A DNA stretch of 64,000 nt. Source: Lacticaseibacillus chiayiensis. GTDB lineage: Bacteria; Bacillota; Bacilli; Lactobacillales; Lactobacillaceae. Position 1 is the first letter of the stretch. Each line of letters starts with the position of its first letter. Location of the stretch: contig NZ_MSSM01000011.1 in the NCBI RefSeq assembly GCF_004123795.1, forward strand, positions 62,001 through 126,000. The letters run 5' to 3'. The translations under genes were made by a program, and so were the position numbers. Below are positions 26,193 through 33,738 of the stretch, one piece after another. Below the pieces are notes generated by a model. The model saw nothing but the letters and a program-made list of their open reading frames with translations. It searched no databases and had not been told where the DNA came from.

Positions 26193-26954
26193 ATGGCGTT
26201 TTGTCCAAATTGCGGCGCGCAAGTCAGTGCCGACGAAATATTTTGTCATCAATGCGGGTTTAATCTTGCGCAGTACCGGGCGCAACATCAGGGAACGGAT
26301 GCAGAAAATGGATCAGGCAATGCCAATGCATCTTCGGTCGGCCCAACACAACAGCCAACAGGGCAAGGTGTTATGCCGCCGAACACCCGACGGCGGCGCA
26401 ATAATGGCGGTGCGCCAAATGGACCCCGGCGCCCGTGGCTGATAGTTAGCTTGGTTCTGGCTGCAGCTGTTGTGGTGGTCATCGCGGTGCTATTTTTCCA
26501 AAATCAAAGTCAGCAATCGCAAGAGGCGGCTGCCAGTTCAGCCAGCGTGTCTGCTGCGAATGCTTCGTCAGCCTCATTTGCCTCAGCGTCTGCATCAACT
26601 TCGCAGGCGGCAGCATCAAGTTCACTTGCAGCCTCGCAAGAAGCAGCCAGCGAATCGCTTGCCAATGCTAGCGAATCGGCAGCAGCGGAGAGCCACGAAA
26701 GCACCACGATGACGGGCGGCAGTGATTTGAGCAATCGCCAAGTTGCTGAAATGGCTGCGAATCTCGATGACTTCGACCTTGATGACTATCGCGTGGAAGT
26801 AACGTCACCCGCAACCAACATGAAAGAAGTTGATGTTTACGACAAAGATGATGGTAAGTTGCATAACAAATACCGTTATGACGAAATTCATGATCAGATG
26901 AGCAAATACGACGACGATTCTGGTAAGTGGGAACTGATTCAAGACGATGATTAG
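26193..26954 (+). CDS. Zinc-ribbon, single-pass membrane protein with Ser/Ala-rich stalk
   Basis: A 253-residue protein in four parts: a zinc ribbon (CPNCGAQVSADEIFCHQCG, residues 4-22); a linker; one membrane helix (about 84-105, LIVSLVLAAAVVVVIAVLFF); a Ser/Ala-rich stalk (about 108-170); and an acidic C-terminal domain (about 178-253) likely outside the cell. The layout recalls Gram-positive envelope-sensing zinc-ribbon proteins with a cytoplasmic ribbon and extracellular stalk. ATG 26193 has AAGGGGAG 7 bases upstream. A weak hairpin AAACGGA / TCCGTTT follows at 26961-26986. Function unknown. Confidence 0.7.
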   Translation: MAFCPNCGAQVSADEIFCHQCGFNLAQYRAQHQGTDAENGSGNANASSVGPTQQPTGQGVMPPNTRRRRNNGGAPNGPRRPWLIVSLVLAAAVVVVIAVLFFQNQSQQSQEAAASSASVSAANASSASFASASASTSQAAASSSLAASQEAASESLANASESAAAESHESTTMTGGSDLSNRQVAEMAANLDDFDLDDYRVEVTSPATNMKEVDVYDKDDGKLHNKYRYDEIHDQMSKYDDDSGKWELIQDDD

Positions 26955-27116
26955 TTTTCAAAACGGAGATTTCGCAAGGTCCGTTTGTGAAGTGCCTTTT
27001 TGTTATTTTGAAATAAGTCAGATTTTAAATTGAATGAAAAGTCAGCAAAAAGGTCGCCAATGAAACTATTGCATTTAAAGCAAAAAAGGGTATGGTAATA
27101 GACATGGAGGGCCTGT

Positions 27117-27530
27117 ATGCAAACCGAATCGAATATTTCCGGCTTAATTTATCAGTTGGCCAAGTTACAGAAGTACTTTTTAAACCAGCACCTGAGCGAT
27201 TTAGACTTAAATAGTGATCAAGCCAAGGTATTGACCTTTGTCGCCGCCCATCCTGGCACGAATCAACGCCAAATCAGTGTCGACTTGAGCCGCGGGCCGG
27301 CCAGCGTGTCCAACTTGGTGAAACGGCTGATCCAACAAGGCTTGCTGGAAAAGCGCATGGCGCCACACAGTGATCGTGAACGACAACTTTTTTTAACTGA
27401 GTCAGGCAAAGCCGCAGCTGCAGAAGTTCACGAACTTTTCCAAGTGTTGGAAAAAGCTTTTGCAACGAATGTTCAGGATCCCACAGCACTGACGGATACT
27501 TTGCGGCGGCTTTTGGTTGCCTTACAGTAA
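27117..27530 (+). CDS. MarR-family transcriptional regulator
   Basis: A 137-residue winged-helix protein. NSDQAKVLTFVAAHPGTNQRQISVDLSRGPASVSNLVKRLIQQGLLEKR (about residues 30-78) is the helix-turn-helix, and the wing PHSDRERQLFLTESG follows. The short dimerisation helices at each end are typical. ATG 27117 has TGGAGG 6 bases upstream. TTGCAT (27069) and TATGGT (27091) with a 16-base spacer may be the promoter. TTGC-N7-GCAA overlaps it as a possible operator. Such genes often precede ABC exporters, but no exporter gene follows here. Confidence 0.85.
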   Translation: MQTESNISGLIYQLAKLQKYFLNQHLSDLDLNSDQAKVLTFVAAHPGTNQRQISVDLSRGPASVSNLVKRLIQQGLLEKRMAPHSDRERQLFLTESGKAAAAEVHELFQVLEKAFATNVQDPTALTDTLRRLLVALQ

Positions 27531-27583
27531 ATCGTGGCCAATTTTTAAAAATTAGATAAATAACAAAAAAATCAAATACCCCC

Positions 27584-27612
27584 TTGGCGCTTGCGAAGAA
27601 ACATGCTACACT
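27584..27612 (+). promoter_or_regulatory. Promoter of a short transcript
   Basis: TTGGCG (27584-27589), 17 bases and TACACT (27607-27612). With the terminator at 27861 it would define a transcript of about 270 bases. Confidence 0.5.
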
Positions 27613-27650
27613 ATGCACAAATTCAGCAAGTAGAAAGGTGTCCCTTATCA

Positions 27651-27842
27651 TTGGTTGGCGCGTCGAATGAAGCGTTATTTGAATTACTATTTCCTAAAGA
27701 CTTTCCGACCCTATTAGTTGCCAAGCAGGCGCGCAGAATACTATGCGTTCGCGCTGCCCGCGGCAACCAGGAAGCAGCCCGCCTATTACGTGTTCGGTCA
27801 ACACCGATACGTGTAGTTTATGCCGTCAAGGTCAGTCATTAA
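27651..27842 (+). CDS. Small hypothetical ORF (63 residues) in a short transcription unit
   Basis: It lies between a promoter-like sequence (27584-27612) and a clear terminator (27861-27888). TTG 27651 has AGAAAGGTG about 10 bases upstream. The product would be a basic 63-residue peptide (MVGASNEALFELLFPKDF...) containing KQARRILCVRAARGNQEAARLLRVR; the family is unknown. A second frame, ATG 27669, encodes MKRYLNYYFLKTFRPY and stops; it looks like the first residues of an exporter half, but no continuation exists. The unit could instead be a non-coding RNA. Confidence 0.3.
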   Translation: MVGASNEALFELLFPKDFPTLLVAKQARRILCVRAARGNQEAARLLRVRSTPIRVVYAVKVSH

Positions 27843-27860
27843 GATCAGCTTTTAGCTGTG

Positions 27861-27888
27861 AGTCCGGCTTTTTGGTCGGGCTTTTTTT
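27861..27888 (+). terminator. Terminator of the short transcript
   Basis: AGTCCGGC / GTCGGGCT stem (two G-U pairs), loop TTTTTG, then seven T; directly abuts repeat copy B. Confidence 0.75.
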
Positions 27889-27889
27889 C

Positions 27890-27999
27890 GTGAGCGAGAA
27901 CCGACGCGGTTAGGAGCCAGGGTGTAAGTGGCCTTGAGCATGATGGCCAAGGCTAGGCCAAGGCACTTACATGCAGAATCCTGCGCCGGTAAACGCGTT
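27890..27999. repeat. Long inverted-repeat element, copy B
   Basis: About 110 bases related to copies A and C: GTGAGCGAGAACCGACG at the left, GGTGTAAGTGGCCTTG in the left arm, GGCACTTACATGCAG in the right arm, and CTGCGCCGGTAAACGCGTT at the right end. The centre is more diverged than in copy A. Intergenic, between a terminator and a MarR promoter. Confidence 0.75.
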
Positions 28000-28065
28000 A
28001 TGCTGAGTGTGAACAGGTCCATGCATCAATAAATGTCATAACAAGCACCCGACTTTTCCTGATGC

Positions 28066-28114
28066 TTGACAAGCTGAGAATAGAAGAAGACAATCATGTT
28101 GTTAGCTAGCTAAC
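28066..28114 (+). promoter_or_regulatory. Promoter region and perfect palindrome before marR-rhodanese
   Basis: TTGACA (28066-28071) is a -35 candidate with no strong -10 (ACAATC at 18 bases). GTTAGCTAGCTAAC (28101-28114) is a perfect 14-base palindrome just before the ribosome site; its half-site GTTAGCT resembles the GTTAGTT sites of the MarR gene at 24.1 kb. Confidence 0.5.
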
Positions 28115-28134
28115 TAATTTAAGGGGGAGTGACT

Positions 28135-28632
28135 TTGGCGTTTGATTTTACTGATCGACCGGATACACATCGTCTTGAGCTTATGCGCAAAGCTTATCCC
28201 GATGTTGACACGCAGTCGGTTTTGACTTTTTTGAATTTTCGTGCCTGTTTTCGAGCAGTCGCTGCTGACTATCAACGGGTTTTGGAACGCTTCGGCTTGT
28301 CTGAGTCGCGATTTCTGATATTAATGTTTCTTTATCACAATCAGCCACAGGCGTTGGGGATTACAACGTTAGCAACCAAACTTGGGGCTACAAAGGCTAC
28401 GACCAGCAAACTCGTCGGAGGAATGGTCAAAAGCGGTTTGGTGGAGAAAACATCAACAGCCGCAGACAAACGCGCAACGCTCATACAGATGACACATGCA
28501 GGTGCGGAATTGCTTGATCGGTTTTTGCCAGTGAATTATCAAGCTGTCAATCACCTATTCCGACATTTGACTCATGATGAGCAGGTTCAACTCAATCACT
28601 TATTGGATAAGTTATTGCCAGATGCGCAATAA
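28135..28632 (+). CDS. MarR-family transcriptional regulator
   Basis: A 165-residue winged-helix regulator. GLSESRFLILMFLYHNQPQALGITTLATKLGATKATTSKLVGGMVKSGLVEKTSTAADKRATLIQMT spans the helix-turn-helix and wing (about 58-125). TTG 28135 has AAGGGGGAG 6 bases upstream; the in-frame GTG at 28129 lies inside that site. A perfect palindrome lies 20 bases upstream, so autoregulation is likely. It is followed 23 bases later by a rhodanese-like gene, probably in the same transcript, suggesting sulfur or redox signalling, though that partner lacks its cysteine. Confidence 0.85.
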   Translation: MAFDFTDRPDTHRLELMRKAYPDVDTQSVLTFLNFRACFRAVAADYQRVLERFGLSESRFLILMFLYHNQPQALGITTLATKLGATKATTSKLVGGMVKSGLVEKTSTAADKRATLIQMTHAGAELLDRFLPVNYQAVNHLFRHLTHDEQVQLNHLLDKLLPDAQ

Positions 28633-28655
28633 CAAACAGAAAGGGGCTCATACTC

Positions 28656-29021
28656 GTGGAACAAGCCAAAATTGATTTACTAAAAACATACCTAAGTCTT
28701 TATATCGACCATTTCACCGTGCTTAAAGCCTTGAAAGCAGGAGACGATACTTACGAAATTTTGGATGTTCGAAATGCACCTGCTCAGGCAAAAAAGGTTC
28801 AAATTAAAGGGGCACTGGCCATGCCTGCTAAAGATCTTGCAGGGCATCTTGACCAGCTCGACCATGATAAAACCTATGTTGTTTACGATTGGACAGGCGG
28901 CACGACTTTAGGCAAGCAAGCCTTACTTATTTTGCTGACACATGGCTTTAAAGCATTTGAACTGGCGGGCGCTCTAGAAGGATGGCGCGGTATGAACTTA
29001 CCTGTTGAACCAGTTCAGTAA
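28656..29021 (+). CDS. Rhodanese-like domain protein lacking the catalytic cysteine
   Basis: A single rhodanese domain, 121 residues. YEILDVRNAPAQAKKVQIKGALAMPAKDL (about 33-61) matches the family's first half. The active-site loop that normally reads C-x4-R/S reads VVYDWTGGTTLGKQAL, with Asp78 where the nucleophilic Cys is expected, and the protein has no cysteine at all. Sulfur transfer is therefore not expected; a binding or regulatory role with the MarR protein upstream is plausible. GTG 28656 has AAAGGGG upstream. Confidence 0.75.
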   Translation: MEQAKIDLLKTYLSLYIDHFTVLKALKAGDDTYEILDVRNAPAQAKKVQIKGALAMPAKDLAGHLDQLDHDKTYVVYDWTGGTTLGKQALLILLTHGFKAFELAGALEGWRGMNLPVEPVQ

Positions 29022-29114
29022 AAGCTAAATCCTAAAGCATCGCAGTATTTCTATTTCAATCGCAATAAAGGTACAATTATATTGATAACAGGTGAAAGAA
29101 ATGGAGATGGCACT

Positions 29115-30311
29115 GTGAAGAACTTTCGGTTTAAGAATCCCACTGATATACGTTTTGGGACAGGGCGGCTTGACGTTGAACTGCACGATGCTGTGAGCCA
29201 CTTTGGTTCGCGGGTTCTCTTTGTTTATGGCGGGCATTCGATCAAAAAATCCGGACTTTACGATACGGTAAAAGGCCTGCTGGCTGATTTGCAACTTACT
29301 GAATTGCCGGGAATTGAACCCAATCCTAAAATTGCTTCGATTCGTGAAGGTCAGAAATTGGTTAAAGACAACGATGTCGAAGTGGTGCTTGCCGTTGGCG
29401 GTGGCTCGGTAATTGACGCGGCAAAAGTCATCGCCAGTGCCAAGTTTTATGACGGTGATCCATGGGACTTGGTCAAAGATCGCGGTGTAACCAGGCACAA
29501 GTTGCCACAGTTGCCGGTGGTGGACATTTTGACCTTGGCGGCAACTGGCAGTGAAATGAATAGCGGTTCGGTCATTTCCAATCCGGAAACTCACGAAAAG
29601 CTGGGCACCAATGGACCGAATACCCCAGCGGTTTCGTTTCTTGATCCGACGCTGACTTATACGGTTCCACGTCGTCAAACTGCGGCCGGTTCGATGGATA
29701 TTTTCAGCCATTTGCTTGAACAGTATTTTGATCGCTCCAAAAATAATGACGCTAGCAAAGGCATGATGGAAGGGCTCATGCGAACGGTGATTAAGTGGGC
29801 GCCGATTGCGGTTAAAGAGCCAGATAACTTCGATGCGCGCGCTAATTTGATGTGGAGTGCGACGATGGCGCTTAACGGCGTGATGAGCGTTGCTAATGAA
29901 AATGGTTGGACCGTTCACAGTCTTGAGCACGAACTGTCGGCTTATTATGACATTACCCATGGTGTGGGTCTGGGCATTTTAACGCCGCGGTGGATGGAGT
30001 ATGCCTTGACTAAGGATTCAACCACAGCCGAAATGTTTGCCCGTTTTGGCCGCCATGTCTGGGATCTTGAAGGTGACGAAACTTATGCGGTTGCCCAAGC
30101 GGCGATTGATGAGACGTTTGATTGGATTAAGGCATTAGGTTTTCCGATGACACTGCCGGAAGTCGGTATTGCCGATGAACGCCACTTTGATGCGATGGCG
30201 ACAGCTGCAGTGGCCAACGCTGGGCTCGAGACGCGGGCTTATGTTCCATTATCGGAAGAAGACGTCAAGGCGATTTATCAGGCATCAATGACCGATGGCT
30301 TAACTGCGTAA
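29115..30311 (+). CDS. Iron-containing alcohol dehydrogenase (butanol dehydrogenase-like)
   Basis: NAD(P)H-dependent alcohol/aldehyde oxidoreductase, 398 residues, of the YqhD/BdhA class. VLAVGGGSVIDAAKVIA (about 90-106) is the nucleotide-binding GGGS motif. Metal ligands are provided by the Asp/His set in GSMDIFSHLLEQYF and by the two His in WTVHSLEHELSAYYDITHGVGLGIL. GTG 29115 was chosen because GGAG lies 8 bases upstream; an in-frame ATG at 29082 has none. TACAAT at 29072 may be the -10. Followed by an alpha/beta hydrolase gene 41 bases on, possibly in the same operon. Confidence 0.9.
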   Translation: MKNFRFKNPTDIRFGTGRLDVELHDAVSHFGSRVLFVYGGHSIKKSGLYDTVKGLLADLQLTELPGIEPNPKIASIREGQKLVKDNDVEVVLAVGGGSVIDAAKVIASAKFYDGDPWDLVKDRGVTRHKLPQLPVVDILTLAATGSEMNSGSVISNPETHEKLGTNGPNTPAVSFLDPTLTYTVPRRQTAAGSMDIFSHLLEQYFDRSKNNDASKGMMEGLMRTVIKWAPIAVKEPDNFDARANLMWSATMALNGVMSVANENGWTVHSLEHELSAYYDITHGVGLGILTPRWMEYALTKDSTTAEMFARFGRHVWDLEGDETYAVAQAAIDETFDWIKALGFPMTLPEVGIADERHFDAMATAAVANAGLETRAYVPLSEEDVKAIYQASMTDGLTA

Positions 30312-30352
30312 GTTCATGGTGCGTGATTCGAATAATTTAAGGGGGAAAGTTT

Positions 30353-31321
30353 GTGACGCAACCGATTCTTGAACATGATTCAGTCGCTTTTCAAGCAGCG
30401 CGTAACGCCGAGAATCAGCTCTGGTCGGATTTCAACCTGAAACCCAAGGTGCGCTGGTTCAAATTGCCGCCAGATGATTTGCGGGTCAGGGTGCTTGAAT
30501 TCGGCCATGGGGACCCTGTCCTTATCATTCCCGGCAATACGGGCGATCCCTACCTGTTTGCGCCGCTTTTACCACAACTTGCCGGTTATCACCTGTTTGT
30601 GCTGGCGCGACCAGGTGGCGGCTTAAGCGACGGATTTGACCATGAACAGGTGGACGTGCACCAGTTTGCAGTCGATTTAATTGACCAAATCATGGACAAG
30701 CTTGATCTGAAGTCGGCGCCGATTATTGCGCATTCCATGGGTGCACATTGGGCAACCTGGTTTGCATTAGCCCATCCAAAACGAGTTGATCAGCTGATTC
30801 TTTTAGGTAATCCGGGACGAATGTTAATGACCAAAACGCCTAGTATGCTGAAGATGGCGATGATGCCAGGCTTGGGTCCATGGTTTATGAAGCGCCAGAT
30901 CCCAAAATCTGCCAAGCGCGCATGGGGACCGCTTCACCGCATGGGCACTGATCCAGTGGCCGTGAGCAAATTACCGCAAAGTTTTGCTGAGTGTGTCTAT
31001 GCTTTTGACCATTTACCGAATTACGCGGTGTCGACTTTGTCCCTTTTGCGCAGCATGAATTCAGAGAAAAACCATAATAGTCTCGGTGAAGGCCAACTAC
31101 GGCAACTTTCCGTGCCCACCACCCTTATTTGGGGCACGAATGACGCGCTTGCAAGACCGGAGTTGGGTCAGGAAATTGCCGCGGTGGTACAGCACGGCGA
31201 ATTGGTGACCATTAATGGCGCGGGCCACGAACCGTGGATTGACGATCCGGAAAAAGTGGGCACCATTGTCCGCTTGAAATTAAAGGATAGTCGTTTACGC
31301 ACCGCACTTAAACGTCGGTAA
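30353..31321 (+). CDS. Alpha/beta hydrolase
   Basis: A 322-residue hydrolase. The oxyanion region is VLIIPGNTGDPYLF. The nucleophile elbow is IIAHSMGAHWA (Ser near residue 124). The acid is in TLIWGTNDALARPE and the His in INGAGHEPWIDDP, giving a full Ser-Asp-His triad. GTG 30353 is preceded by GGGGGAAAG. No signal peptide, so cytoplasmic. The cap region rich in Met (MLKMAMMPGLGPWFMKR) gives no substrate clue; esterase or lactonase activity is possible. Confidence 0.82.
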   Translation: MTQPILEHDSVAFQAARNAENQLWSDFNLKPKVRWFKLPPDDLRVRVLEFGHGDPVLIIPGNTGDPYLFAPLLPQLAGYHLFVLARPGGGLSDGFDHEQVDVHQFAVDLIDQIMDKLDLKSAPIIAHSMGAHWATWFALAHPKRVDQLILLGNPGRMLMTKTPSMLKMAMMPGLGPWFMKRQIPKSAKRAWGPLHRMGTDPVAVSKLPQSFAECVYAFDHLPNYAVSTLSLLRSMNSEKNHNSLGEGQLRQLSVPTTLIWGTNDALARPELGQEIAAVVQHGELVTINGAGHEPWIDDPEKVGTIVRLKLKDSRLRTALKRR

Positions 31322-31365
31322 TTGATCAACACCGCCCGCATTCTAACAAAAAAATTATAATTTTA

Positions 31366-31404
31366 GCGGTGATCGGATGTCTTGCAACGGTCATCGCGTT
31401 TTTT
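31366..31404 (+). terminator. Terminator after the alpha/beta hydrolase
   Basis: GCGGTGA / TCATCGC stem (one G-U, 18-base loop) followed by GTTTTTT. The following 160 bases are AT-rich without coding signals. Confidence 0.5.
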
Positions 31405-31567
31405 ATTTTGGTCAGAAAAGCAGGTCGCAAAAACTCAAGTTTTCAAAAATTATTTTTTGTATCCGTTCACAGTTTATGGCATGCCTTAAATCCCACAACA
31501 AAGTTATCTGGGACCGCCTTCATTCGCTTGTGCCTATATTCTCACAAAAGAATATAGCCGGAAAAGG

Positions 31568-31597
31568 TTTGACAATCAAAACAGTTCTGCATATGCT
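31568..31597 (+). promoter_or_regulatory. Promoter of the fab operon with an overlapping FabT box
   Basis: TTGACA (31569-31574), 17 bases and TATGCT (31592-31597). TTTGACAATCAAA (31568-31580) fits the TTTGA-N3-TCAAA palindrome bound by FabT in streptococci and covers the -35, so FabT binding would block the promoter. The leader is about 135 bases to the first gene. Confidence 0.65.
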
Positions 31598-31734
31598 TTG
31601 AGCATCCAATTAATTTGGTTGGATAAAAGAGCGAAAGCAAGTGAGTGCCTGATTCAAGCAGAATTTTTGTCTTGCGACGAGATGATTTTTTCTGCAAGTG
31701 CTCAATTGCGATCGTGGTTAAAGGAGGCGAGGCT

Positions 31735-32172
31735 ATGACAACTTTGGATACCTCAACCATACAGACACTGATTCCAAATCGTTATCCTTTGTTTTATATC
31801 GATCGGGTCACCGAGTTAGTACCGGATGAATCCATTGTCGCGGAGAAATATGTCAGTGTGGCAGAGGATCATCTGGTTGCTTATCTGCCGGGTGAGCTTA
31901 TTATGCCGCCGACGTTGATTATTGAGACGCTGGCCCAAACGGCATCAATCCTGATTTTGAAATCACCAAAATTTGCCGGTAAAACCGCTTATTTGGCAAG
32001 TATCGGCAAAACTGAATTCCTAAAGCCTGTCCCGACTGGCAGTGTTTTAACGCTGGCAGTCAAAATGGTCAAAGTACGGGCAAACATGGGGGTAGTCACA
32101 ACGACCGCCAGTATCGGTGATGAGCTCGTCTGCCACGCAGAATTGCATTTTGTGGTAGAAGCAAATGCTTAG
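31735..32172 (+). CDS. FabZ-like hot-dog protein without the catalytic histidine
   Basis: A 145-residue hot-dog protein, first gene of the fatty-acid operon. It aligns by eye with FabZ: LIPNRYPLFYIDRV (12-25) and LPGELIMPPTLIIETLAQTA (51-70). In FabZ the catalytic pair is His in HFPG and Glu about 14 residues later; here Tyr50 replaces the His while Glu64 remains, and the PGV motif reads PPT. The second FabZ in this operon (38410) keeps H54 and E68. In Streptococcus this operon position is taken by the isomerase gene fabM. It may be an isomerase, a dehydratase partner subunit or a non-catalytic protein. ATG 31735 has AAAGGAGG 7 bases upstream. Confidence 0.75.
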   Translation: MTTLDTSTIQTLIPNRYPLFYIDRVTELVPDESIVAEKYVSVAEDHLVAYLPGELIMPPTLIIETLAQTASILILKSPKFAGKTAYLASIGKTEFLKPVPTGSVLTLAVKMVKVRANMGVVTTTASIGDELVCHAELHFVVEANA

Positions 32173-32177
32173 TTCAC

Positions 32178-32218
32178 TTGACAGGCTTTTCTTTTCAACT
32201 GATACTTTGAATATCAAA
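32178..32218 (+). promoter_or_regulatory. fabT promoter with FabT box
   Basis: TTGACA (32178-32183), 17 bases and GATACT (32201-32206). The palindrome TTTGAATATCAAA (32206-32218) begins at the last base of the -10 and fits the FabT consensus, implying autorepression. Confidence 0.6.
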
Positions 32219-32242
32219 TCAGTTGTACATGGAGGCACACCA

Positions 32243-32695
32243 ATGTCCCAAAAGCCAAGCGTCAAGCGGATTAATGATAAACTCATTCGCGTTTATTCAG
32301 ATATCCTACGAATGGAAGAAGAGGAACTGCGTAAAAGTCAGTTTCGGGATTTAGGTATTAAAGAAATGCACACCATTGATGCGATTGGTATTCATGCGAC
32401 ACCTAGCTCAAGTGATGTGGCCAAAAAGCTGCATGTGACGCAGGGTACCTTAAGCGTGGCGATTAACAATCTGGCACGCAAAGGGTATGTCGAGCGACTG
32501 CATCTTGAGTCGGACAAACGAGTCGTGAACCTGCGACTCAGCCGCAAAGGGCGTTTAATGTATCGCGCTCACCTTGCCTTTCACCAGAAAATGGTGGCAA
32601 GTTTTGTTAAGGGATTTACCGAACCGCAAATCGAGTTAATCGAGCGCGCGCTGGATAATCTCAATGAGTTTATTGATGAATATCGTCATCATTAG
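32243..32695 (+). CDS. fabT: FabT, MarR-family repressor of fatty acid synthesis
   Basis: A 150-residue MarR-type repressor. SSSDVAKKLHVTQGTLSVAINNLARKGYVERLHLESDKRVVNLRLSRKG (about 54-102) is the winged helix-turn-helix. Position (second gene of the cluster, before fabH) and length match streptococcal FabT, which binds long acyl-ACP and represses the fab genes. ATG 32243 follows TGGAGG. An upstream in-frame frame to 32165 lies across the promoter and is not used. FabT-type palindromes at 31568, 32206 and 35092 support the assignment. Confidence 0.9.
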   Translation: MSQKPSVKRINDKLIRVYSDILRMEEEELRKSQFRDLGIKEMHTIDAIGIHATPSSSDVAKKLHVTQGTLSVAINNLARKGYVERLHLESDKRVVNLRLSRKGRLMYRAHLAFHQKMVASFVKGFTEPQIELIERALDNLNEFIDEYRHH

Positions 32696-32710
32696 AAAGA
32701 AGGCCCCGTC

Positions 32711-33670
32711 TTGGAGATTCTGGCCAGTGCTTATTCGGTACCCGCCACGCGTGTTGAAAATGAGCAGTTACGTCAATTCATGGACACATCAGATAGCTGG
32801 ATTAGAGAACGTACGGGGATTAAAACCCGCCACGTGGTCACCGATCAATCTAACTTTGATTTATCATATGATGTCGCCCGGCAACTTTTGACCAAGGCGG
32901 AAACCACTGCCGACCAGCTTGATTTCATCATCGTGGCAACCATGAGCCCGGACTATGCAACCCCGGCCGAGGGGAATCGCCTGCAAGCAGCTTTGAATGC
33001 GGACCATGCATTTGCATTTAATCTTAACGTTGCCTGCGCCGGTTTTGAATACGCCTTGCACGTTGCCGATCGACTGATGACCAGCCCCACGGTTCATCAA
33101 GGCTTGGTCATCGGAAGCGAAGTGCTCTCCCGACTGGTTGATTGGCACGATCGACGCACAGCTGTGTTATTCGCTGATGGTGCTGGCGGCGTTTTGATCA
33201 GTGATCAAGGCGCGCCGGTTCAAGCAGTCGATCTAAAAAGCTTCGGCGACACCGAGATGGTTTTGTCAGCCGGTGCTCAAGGCAATCAAAGTCCGTTTGC
33301 GGATGCTGCTGAAGAACCTTCCGCCTATTTCAAAATGAACGGTCGCGCGGTTTACCAATTTGCTATCAGTGAAGTCCCACGGTCGATTCAGCGAGCGTTG
33401 GATCAGGCAGCGCTGACCACGAATGATATTGATTGGTTCCTGCTTCACCAAGCAAACGCGCGCATTGTTCAATCAGTGAACAAAAAGCTGAAAGTTACCG
33501 CTGACAAGTTCCCCATCAACATTGATGAGTATGGCAACACCAGCGCGGCCAGTGTGCCGATTCTGTTGGCACACTTAGCTGAAAGCGGTCGCCTGAAACG
33601 CGGACAGAAGTTGGTCCTTAGCGGTTTTGGCGGTGGCTTATCAGTCGGCTCGCTGATTATGACGTATTAA
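32711..33670 (+). CDS. fabH: Beta-ketoacyl-ACP synthase III
   Basis: Starts fatty acid synthesis by condensing an acyl-CoA with malonyl-ACP. The 319 residues carry the Cys-His-Asn triad: Cys in LNVACAGFEYAL, His in WFLLHQANARI and Asn in YGNTSAASVP. TGIKTRHVV near the N-terminus is family-typical. The start is TTG 32711 with AGAAGG upstream; no ATG lies nearby. Third gene of the fab operon, 15 bases after fabT. Confidence 0.95.
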   Translation: MEILASAYSVPATRVENEQLRQFMDTSDSWIRERTGIKTRHVVTDQSNFDLSYDVARQLLTKAETTADQLDFIIVATMSPDYATPAEGNRLQAALNADHAFAFNLNVACAGFEYALHVADRLMTSPTVHQGLVIGSEVLSRLVDWHDRRTAVLFADGAGGVLISDQGAPVQAVDLKSFGDTEMVLSAGAQGNQSPFADAAEEPSAYFKMNGRAVYQFAISEVPRSIQRALDQAALTTNDIDWFLLHQANARIVQSVNKKLKVTADKFPINIDEYGNTSAASVPILLAHLAESGRLKRGQKLVLSGFGGGLSVGSLIMTY

Positions 33671-33689
33671 TTCGCATTTCCCTGTAGAC

Positions 33690-33707
33690 TGACCGAAAAA
33701 ACGGTCA
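33690..33707. other. Short perfect hairpin between fabH and acpP
   Basis: TGACCG-AAAAAA-CGGTCA, with no T-run after it, 30 bases before acpP. It may be an RNA processing or stability site giving acpP a higher message level; this is inference. Confidence 0.4.
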
Positions 33708-33738
33708 AATCACTTAATTTAAAGGAGAACATTTTAAC

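Noticed and set aside
29025-29960. A 311-codon open frame on the minus strand opposite the alcohol dehydrogenase
   Set aside because: It is antisense to a well-conserved enzyme with full motifs, has no ribosome site and no recognisable protein features; it reflects codon bias of the real gene.
31369-31601. Two short plus-strand frames in the gap before the fab operon
   Set aside because: They begin inside a terminator hairpin, have no ribosome site, and overlap each other and the fab promoter.
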